DNA from: Baffinella frigidus | Taxonomy: Eukaryota; Cryptophyceae; Cryptomonadales; Baffinellaceae | NCBI GenBank assembly: GCA_026770585.1 | Contig: MU647350.1 | Coordinates: 64,646-85,232 of the forward strand | Direction: 5' to 3' | DNA length: 20,587 nucleotides | Part shown: positions 18,032 to 20,587 of the stretch, one piece after another | How the letters are laid out: the number at the start of each line of letters is the position of its first letter | Numbering within the stretch: the stretch's first letter is position 1 | Program-made: the position numbers and the translations under genes | Notes under the pieces: model-generated | Seen by the model: the letters and a program-made list of their open reading frames with translations, nothing else | What the model was told of the DNA's origin: nothing | Databases searched by the model: none

Positions 18032-19017
18032 CGGAAGGGAGAGAGCGCGAGAGAGAGAGACAGAGACAGACAGGGCGGGGGGCGGATGCGCCGCTTCCTT
18101 TTGTGCTGCTCGGCTACGTTCATGGTCCACTCAAAAGACTGCAGGGGACACTTTTGAACCGGAACTGGATCATTTTCTTGCGTGTGCCGCTACCGAGCGA
18201 GGACGGGACACGATTTTAAAAACTTTAACCTGAATCCTGAAGGAAATGGACTTTTTAAATGAAAAGCCAGGACTGGAATCCCGGTCCTGGCTGTCTTATA
18301 TGTGCCGAGTTGGCTCGACAGCGGTACCGGGAATTGGTCACGCTGCTTCGGATATCCGGGGCTGAGTTGGAGGCGTGGCCTTGTGAGCGGTAGGCGCGCT
18401 GCTCACCCGGAGAAGGGCGCGGGGGTTCTCATCCGGGAACAAGTATTTTTCTTTTCAAAATCTGCATGAAAATTACTACACAAATGCTTCGGAACGTGAC
18501 CTTTGTGTGGTAATTTTCCTTGCAGATTTTTTGAAGATGAACACTTGTTCCCGGATTGGTTCGAGGGAGCTACTCTCAGGAGCTTTCTGTAGGCTCAACG
18601 CCCCTTAGCAAATACATGTTTTGATGAAACCATACACCGTCAACCAACAACCAATAACCCTAAACCCTGAACCCTGAACCCTAAACCCTAAACCCTGAAC
18701 CCTGAACCCTAACTCAGGAGGGGACGGCGTACGAGGGGGGCAAGTTCAGGTGACCCTAAACCCTGAACCCTAACACCTAAACCCTAAACCCTAGCCCCAC
18801 ACCCTGAACCCTAAACCCCAAACCCTAAACCCCAAACCCTAAACCCCGAACCCTAAACCCTAAACCCCAAAACCTAAACCCCAAACCCCAAACCCCAAAC
18901 CCTAAGCCCTAAACCCCAAACCCCAAACCCCAAACCCTAAGCCCTGAATGCAGGTTCGAGCTGCGCTTCCCGGCAGAGTACCCCTTCAAGCCCCCGAAGA
19001 TCAACTTCTCGACCAAG
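15283..19017 (+). CDS. Ubiquitin-conjugating enzyme E2, N-terminal half, four exons
   Basis: E2 enzymes take ubiquitin from E1 as a cysteine thioester and hand it to E3 ligases or substrates, in cytosol and nucleus. Exons 15283-15342, 17105-17164, 18718-18749 and 18954-19017 join in phases 0, 0 and 2 through GT-AG introns to give 72 residues. These align without gaps to residues 1-72 of UBE2D-type E2s: N-terminal helix (KLNKELKNLANDP), first strands (GDNIYEWEGVINGP), GTAYEGGKFRFELRFP, and the family hallmark AEYPFKPPKINFSTK. The exact length match over four independently placed junctions is the main support. The HPN motif and catalytic cysteine (position 85 in UBE2D) should come next but are not in the window, so the gene is cut by the window edge or broken. 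Sequence features mix UBE2D/E and UBE2L3 (FPAEYPFKPPKI), so I give no symbol. Confidence 0.9.
16011..16033. repeat. (ATCT)n microsatellite
   Basis: Nearly six perfect tetranucleotide units lie within E2 intron 1. Confidence 0.95.
16212..16380. mobile_element. Foldback with family F ends
   Basis: It starts CTAGCTCTGCCTCAGTCGGG and ends with the inverse, CAGGCAGAGCTAG. This is the only copy with both ends visible, which suggests family F is a terminal-inverted-repeat element and that the other copies have lost one end. Confidence 0.6.
16454..16487. repeat. Interstitial CCCTAAA repeat
   Basis: About five heptamers, one a CCTTAAA variant, in E2 intron 1. Confidence 0.95.
16854..17084. repeat. 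GA-rich microsatellite tracts, tandemly duplicated with exon 2 flank
   Basis: Two GA tracts (16854-16896 and 16979-17070) each lead into GAGATGGTGTGTACTG and then an exon 2 start. This indicates a tandem duplication of tract, 3' intron end and exon start. Confidence 0.85.
16948..16971 (+). pseudogene. Partial copy of E2 exon 2, 5' half
   Basis: After a usable acceptor (GCGATCAG) the 24 bases GGGGAGGCGCGGCCGAAGGG plus GGAC repeat the first eight codons of exon 2 (GEARPKGD) with one change, then break into GA repeat. It cannot supply a functional exon. Confidence 0.8.
17105..17164 (+). CDS. E2 exon 2 (20 codons)
   Basis: It is preceded by ACCGAGTAG and followed by GTACGC. It encodes GEARPKGDNIYEWEGVINGP, corresponding to residues 21-40 of UBE2D-type enzymes, including the W of strand 1 and the conserved GP. 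The intron begins only five bases before foldback element A5. Confidence 0.88.
17170..17274 (+). mobile_element. Foldback family A, copy A5, at the exon 2 splice donor
   Basis: The right end is CCACTTAAGGGA-TA. The left end reads CA-TCCCTCAAGTGGCGAG, with the flanking TA changed to CA and one arm mismatch. The centre has GCGGTCAACTTTGACCGC. It lies at intron position 6 onward, so pairing of its arms would sit next to the donor. Confidence 0.9.
17419..17454 (+). pseudogene. Partial copy of E2 exon 2, 3' part
   Basis: It encodes DIYEWEGVMNGP followed by GTCCAC, matching codons 10-20 of exon 2 except that the N codon is lost and I became M. It is preceded by C-rich repeat, without an evident acceptor. 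Confidence 0.85.
17549..17565 (+). pseudogene. Shorter copy of E2 exon 2 end
   Basis: ATCATGAACGGCCCG then GTCCAC repeats the last five codons and the altered donor seen at 17455. Confidence 0.7.
17808..17910. repeat. TTTAGGG pair and GGGAGGGCCAGCGCAG tandem repeat
   Basis: TTTAGGGTTTAGGG is followed by interleaved GGGAGGGCCAGCGCAG and CCAGGGGGCTAGCGCAG units, about six in all. Confidence 0.85.
17964..18068. repeat. (GA)n microsatellite
   Basis: A long, nearly pure GA tract in E2 intron 2 with a few GC interruptions. Charged or serine/leucine frames across it are artefacts. Confidence 0.95.
18431..18556. mobile_element. Foldback element, arms of about 57 bp
   Basis: The left arm has ATCCGGGAACAAGT, AAAATCTGCATGAAAATTAC and ACACAAA. 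The right arm carries the inverse of each (TTTGTGT, GTAATTTTCCTTGCAGATTT, ACTTGTTCCCGGAT) around a short loop. No second copy is in the window. Confidence 0.8.
18644..18712. repeat. CCCTAAA/CCCTGAA array forming the 3' end of E2 intron 2
   Basis: Nine or so telomere-like heptamers, alternating CCCTAAA and CCCTGAA, run to within six bases of the exon 3 start. Confidence 0.95.
18718..18749 (+). CDS. E2 exon 3 (32 bp)
   Basis: The acceptor is CTAACTCAG and the donor is AG then GTGACC. It encodes EGTAYEGGKF plus two bases that complete an arginine codon with exon 4. It fills the gap between VINGP and FELRFP exactly, giving the same length as other E2s. Telomere-like repeats lie on both sides. 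Confidence 0.85.
18750..18953 (+). repeat. E2 intron 3: 204 bp of degenerate telomere-like repeat
   Basis: Between GTGA and AATGCAG nearly all bases belong to CCCTAAA, CCCTGAA, CCCCAAA, CCCCGAA or CCCTAAG heptamers, about 26 units. The array therefore supplies the whole intron body and the pyrimidine-rich part of the acceptor. Confidence 0.9.
18954..19017 (+). CDS. E2 exon 4 (64 bp)
   Basis: It starts after GAATGCAG, completes the arginine codon, encodes FELRFPAEYPFKPPKINFST plus K, and ends in phase 0 before GTAGCC. This is the E2 hallmark segment leading to the HPN motif. The same exon end recurs downstream in partial copies. Confidence 0.9.
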
Positions 19018-19046
19018 GTAGCCTTTTACAGCCTCTACAACCGTAT

Positions 19047-19073
19047 CCACGCAGCGGACTTCGAAGGGATTTT
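19047..19073 (+). mobile_element. Foldback family H, left-end fragment (H0)
   Basis: CCACGCAGCGGACTTCGAAG plus GGATTTT matches the left end of H1, then stops. The following GGATAAGGAG leads into the next exon 4 tail copy. Confidence 0.7.
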
Positions 19074-19086
19074 GGATAAGGAGTTG

Positions 19087-19104
19087 ATCAACTTCTCGAC
19101 CAAG
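19087..19104 (+). pseudogene. E2 exon 4 tail copy 2 with donor
   Basis: ATCAACTTCTCGACCAAG (INFSTK) is identical to the exon 4 end and is followed by GTGCGT. Confidence 0.9.
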
Positions 19105-19118
19105 GTGCGTTGTCTTCG

Positions 19119-19222
19119 TATCCCTTAAGTGACCAACGGGCGAATCATCGCCCGTGGAAGCCCTAGGCAGGTCCGAGGGCCCTACGGTAGGGCGTATGAG
19201 CCTACTGGTCACTTAAGGGATA
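19119..19222 (-). mobile_element. Foldback family A, copy A6
   Basis: TA-TCCCTTAAGTGACCA at the left and TGGTCACTTAAGGGA-TA at the right, 104 bp. It has a third type of variable half, ACGGGCGAATCATCGCCCGT. It lies 14 bases after the tail copy 2 donor start; the same spacer without it is seen after tail copy 3. Confidence 0.92.
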
Positions 19223-19284
19223 CGTTGTATACTTGATGGTATAAGACTCTGGGTAGGTGACTCTCTAGAGCCATTTTCTGCGAG
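19222..19284 (+). repeat. Family G spacer leading into exon 4 tail copy 3
   Basis: CGTTGTATACTTGATGGTAT then AAGACTCTGGGTAGGTGACT and CTAGAGCCATTTTCTGCGAG. The last AG could act as an acceptor for the copy that follows. Confidence 0.75.
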
Positions 19285-19323
19285 TACCCCTGCAAGCCCC
19301 CGAAGATCAACTTCTCGACCAAG
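19285..19323 (+). pseudogene. E2 exon 4 tail copy 3 (13 codons) with donor
   Basis: It encodes YPCKPPKINFSTK followed by GTGCGT. F became C relative to exon 4. The preceding GAG supplies a possible acceptor AG. Insertion after exon 4 would be in frame (39 bp), but replacement of exon 4 would not. Confidence 0.88.
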
Positions 19324-19349
19324 GTGCGTTGTCTTCGTGTACGTTGTAT

Positions 19350-19511
19350 CCACACAGCGGGCTTCGAAGGGATTTTCGGCCCAAACCGGGCCACCTTTCC
19401 ATTACTTTATCCGTAGGAACCCCCCCTATGTCCCTACGGATTGCCTACCGTAGGGTCCTAGGTCTTATTGCTTAGGGGTTGTTCAAAATCCCTTCGAAGT
19501 CCGCTGTGTGG
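19350..19511 (+). mobile_element. Foldback family H, copy H1
   Basis: The ends are CCACACAGCGGGCTTCGAAG plus GGATTTT and the inverse AAAATCCCTTCGAAGTCCGC plus TGTGTGG. The interior has CCTACCGTAGGGTCCTAGG. It splits GTTGTAT from ACTTGG; the unsplit sequence occurs at 19224-19237 and, as GTTGTATACTCGG, at 9474. Confidence 0.85.
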
Positions 19512-19565
19512 ACTTGGTGATATAGGACTTTGGGTAGGTGACTCTCGAGAGCCATCTTCTGCGAG

Positions 19566-19604
19566 TACCCCTTCAAGCCCCCCAAGATCAACCTCTCGAC
19601 CAAG
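19566..19604 (+). pseudogene. E2 exon 4 tail copy 4 (13 codons) with donor
   Basis: It encodes YPFKPPKINLSTK followed by GTGTGT. Compared with exon 4 it has one synonymous change and F to L. The following CTTTTACAGCCTCTACAACC also follows the true exon 4 donor at 19022. Confidence 0.9.
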
Positions 19605-19783
19605 GTGTGTTTCAACCTTTTACAGCCTCTACAACCTTATAAATTCTCGTTTTTTTCTAAAACCGAGAAAACGTTTTTACCTCTGCGCCTCTACAACCTT
19701 CAAAGGCGGGGGGCGTGTGAAGCCATTTCCTGTGGGGTGGCAAGCCAATAATCAGCCTCCGGCGGCCCCTGTGGGGCTTTTTT

Positions 19784-19792
19784 ATCGACAAG
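19784..19792 (+). pseudogene. Doubtful exon 4 tail copy 5
   Basis: Only ATCGACAAG then GTGAGT is present, in the position expected for a tail copy because family H follows. It is too short to be sure. Confidence 0.3.
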
Positions 19793-19807
19793 GTGAGTTT
19801 TTCCCTG

Positions 19808-20125
19808 CCACACGACGGGCTACGAAGGGATTTTCGGCCCGATTCGGTCCACCTTTCCGTTACCTTATCCGTAGGAACCCTCCTATGTCCCTACGCCATT
19901 GCCTACCGTAGGGTCCTATTTTATCTCAGAAAACGAGTTCTAAAACTCGTTTTCTTAAGTCAATCCCCCTACAAATTCGTCAACTTATTCTTTACTCTCC
20001 GCATAAGTTGACAAATTTATAGGGGAATTGACTTAAGAAAACGAGTTTTAGAACTCGTTTTCTGAGATAATATTGATTATCACGTGTGGGTTATTCACGA
20101 AACCCCTTCGAAGCCCGATGTGTTG
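19808..20125 (+). mobile_element. Foldback family H, copy H2, interrupted by E1
   Basis: The left end is CCACACGACGGGCTACGAAG plus GGATTTT and the right end is CCTTCGAAGCCCGATGTGTT plus G. Its interior matches H1 up to CCTACCGTAGGGTCCTA, where E1 is inserted. Without E1 and one target copy it would be about 164 bp, close to H1 (162 bp). Confidence 0.85.
19921..20070. mobile_element. Foldback family E, copy E1 (150 bp)
   Basis: It starts TTATCTCAGAAAACGAGTTC and ends with the inverse; arms of about 69 bp pair almost fully, leaving a short loop (TTCTTTACTCTCCGC region). TATT flanks it on both sides, a likely 4-bp target duplication. Confidence 0.95.
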
Positions 20126-20128
20126 TTA

Positions 20129-20172
20129 GAGTTCACCCCTGCAAGTCCCCCAAAATCAACTTCTCGAGCAAG
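20129..20172 (+). pseudogene. E2 exon 4 tail copy 6, diverged
   Basis: TTCACCCCTGCAAGTCCCCC then AAAATCAACTTCTCGAGCAA plus G matches tail copy 3 with a few changes and is followed by GTCCCG, a weaker donor. H2 ends just before it, as H1 ends before the spacer of copy 4. Confidence 0.8.
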
Positions 20173-20174
20173 GT

Positions 20175-20212
20175 CCCGAAACCCGAAACCCGAAACCTGA
20201 AACCCGAAACCC
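20175..20212. repeat. CCCGAAA repeat
   Basis: Five heptamers of CCCGAAA with one CCTGAAA variant, another one-base variant of the telomere heptamer. Confidence 0.95.
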
Positions 20213-20387
20213 ATATTGTTGATGCGGTGCTATGGTGGGGCGAGGCAGGTGCTGTGAAAGTGTGAGGGGTGGGGGCGGGGCAGGTGATGGGGGGGCTGCG
20301 CGAGGGAGGGTGTACATTACCGCATGCTCGTAATGTTGAGGTGCTGCTGGTGGGCTGGGGCGTGGCACGTGCTGTGAAAGTGAGGGT

Positions 20388-20537
20388 TTATCTCAGAAAA
20401 CGAGTTCTAAAACTCGTTTTCTTAAGTCAATTCCCCTACAAATTCGTTAACTTATTCTTTACTCTCCGCATAAGTTGACAAAATTGTAGGGGAATTGACT
20501 TAAGAAAATGAGTTTTAGAACTCGTTTTCTGAGATAA
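20388..20537. mobile_element. Foldback family E, copy E2 (150 bp)
   Basis: Same length as E1 with five differences counted by eye. GGGT flanks it on both sides. It sits in a G-rich repetitive stretch (GGTGCTG and GCAGGTG words). Confidence 0.95.
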
Positions 20538-20587
20538 GGGTGGTGCTGGGGTGGCGCAGGTGCGCGAGGGGGGGGCACTCCAGGGGT

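Larger units (their letters stand above)
17165..18717 (+). other. E2 intron 2 (1553 bp)
   Basis: It runs GTACGC to CTAACTCAG. It contains A5, two partial exon 2 copies, a C-rich CCCCAAA/CCCCGAA-like stretch, CT and CTCTCA/CTCTCG microsatellites (17467-17505, 17689-17767), a GGGAGGGCCAGCGCAG tandem repeat (17818-17910), a GA tract (17964-18068), hairpins at 18263-18291 and 18431-18556, and a telomere-like block at its 3' end. No other exon is recognised. Confidence 0.75.
19018..20587 (+). other. Downstream E2 intron (open-ended) with exon-tail array
   Basis: The segment holds partial copies of exon 4, foldback elements A6, H1, H2, E1 and E2, family G spacers and a CCCGAAA block (20175-20212). 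I searched by eye for an exon with the HPN motif and ICLDIL-like active-site residues on the plus strand and found none. If the gene is intact, its next exon lies beyond the window. Confidence 0.6.

Noticed and set aside
16653-18133. Serine/leucine-rich and arginine/glutamate-rich frames in the E2 introns
   Set aside because: They are translations of CT and GA microsatellites.
19285-19323. Mutually exclusive alternative to exon 4
   Set aside because: Exon 3 ends in phase 2 whereas this copy starts in phase 0, so direct joining would shift the frame.
19784-19792. A functional cassette exon at exon-tail copy 5
   Set aside because: Only three codons match, which is within chance, although the position fits the array.

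Overview
The window looks like nuclear DNA of a eukaryote, probably an alga or other protist with plant-type (TTTAGGG) telomere repeats. Three things support this: a protein-coding gene split by canonical GT-AG introns into very short exons; many blocks of TTTAGGG-like repeats and their one-base variants; and dense small foldback (MITE-like) elements and minisatellites with very few long open frames. The lineage cannot be fixed from sequence alone. There is no operon, no bacterial gene order and no rRNA or tRNA gene.

Layout. 1-962 is a minisatellite of roughly 75-80 bp units with a higher-order period. 963-2446 holds dispersed repeats. 2447-2981 (minus strand) is a strong candidate exon of an unrecognised gene. 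3482-3913 holds short duplications and a cluster of five ACGCGT sites. 4257-5506 is a 1.25 kb composite repeat block with inverted ends. 5700-6330 holds tandem repeats, including a 75-bp unit. 6722-8632 is a nest of two foldback families (called A and B here), with A inserted in B. 8952-9324 is a TTGAGGG minisatellite. 10017-10794 (minus strand) has the 3' end of a second unrecognised gene. 10989-14400 is mostly dispersed family C repeats, with one possible exon at 11432-11556.

The clearest gene occupies 15283-19017 on the plus strand. It is the N-terminal half of a ubiquitin-conjugating enzyme (E2), in four exons of 60, 60, 32 and 64 bp. They join in frame to give 72 residues that align without gaps to the start of UBE2D-type E2s. 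The exon carrying the HPN motif and catalytic cysteine must lie beyond position 20587. Its introns hold GA/CT tracts, telomere-like repeats, foldback elements and partial copies of its own exons.

The most unusual region is 18954-20172. The last part of E2 exon 4, with its splice donor, is repeated in at least four clear copies (plus one doubtful one). The spacers between copies carry different foldback elements. Because the spacers were once alike, they serve as filled and empty insertion sites for each other. Two other copies of a 150-bp foldback element (family E) have identical length and 4-bp target duplications; one is nested inside another element (family H). A short motif around CCTAC-N-GTAGGG-Y-CCTAGG recurs inside three otherwise different foldback families (A, B, H).
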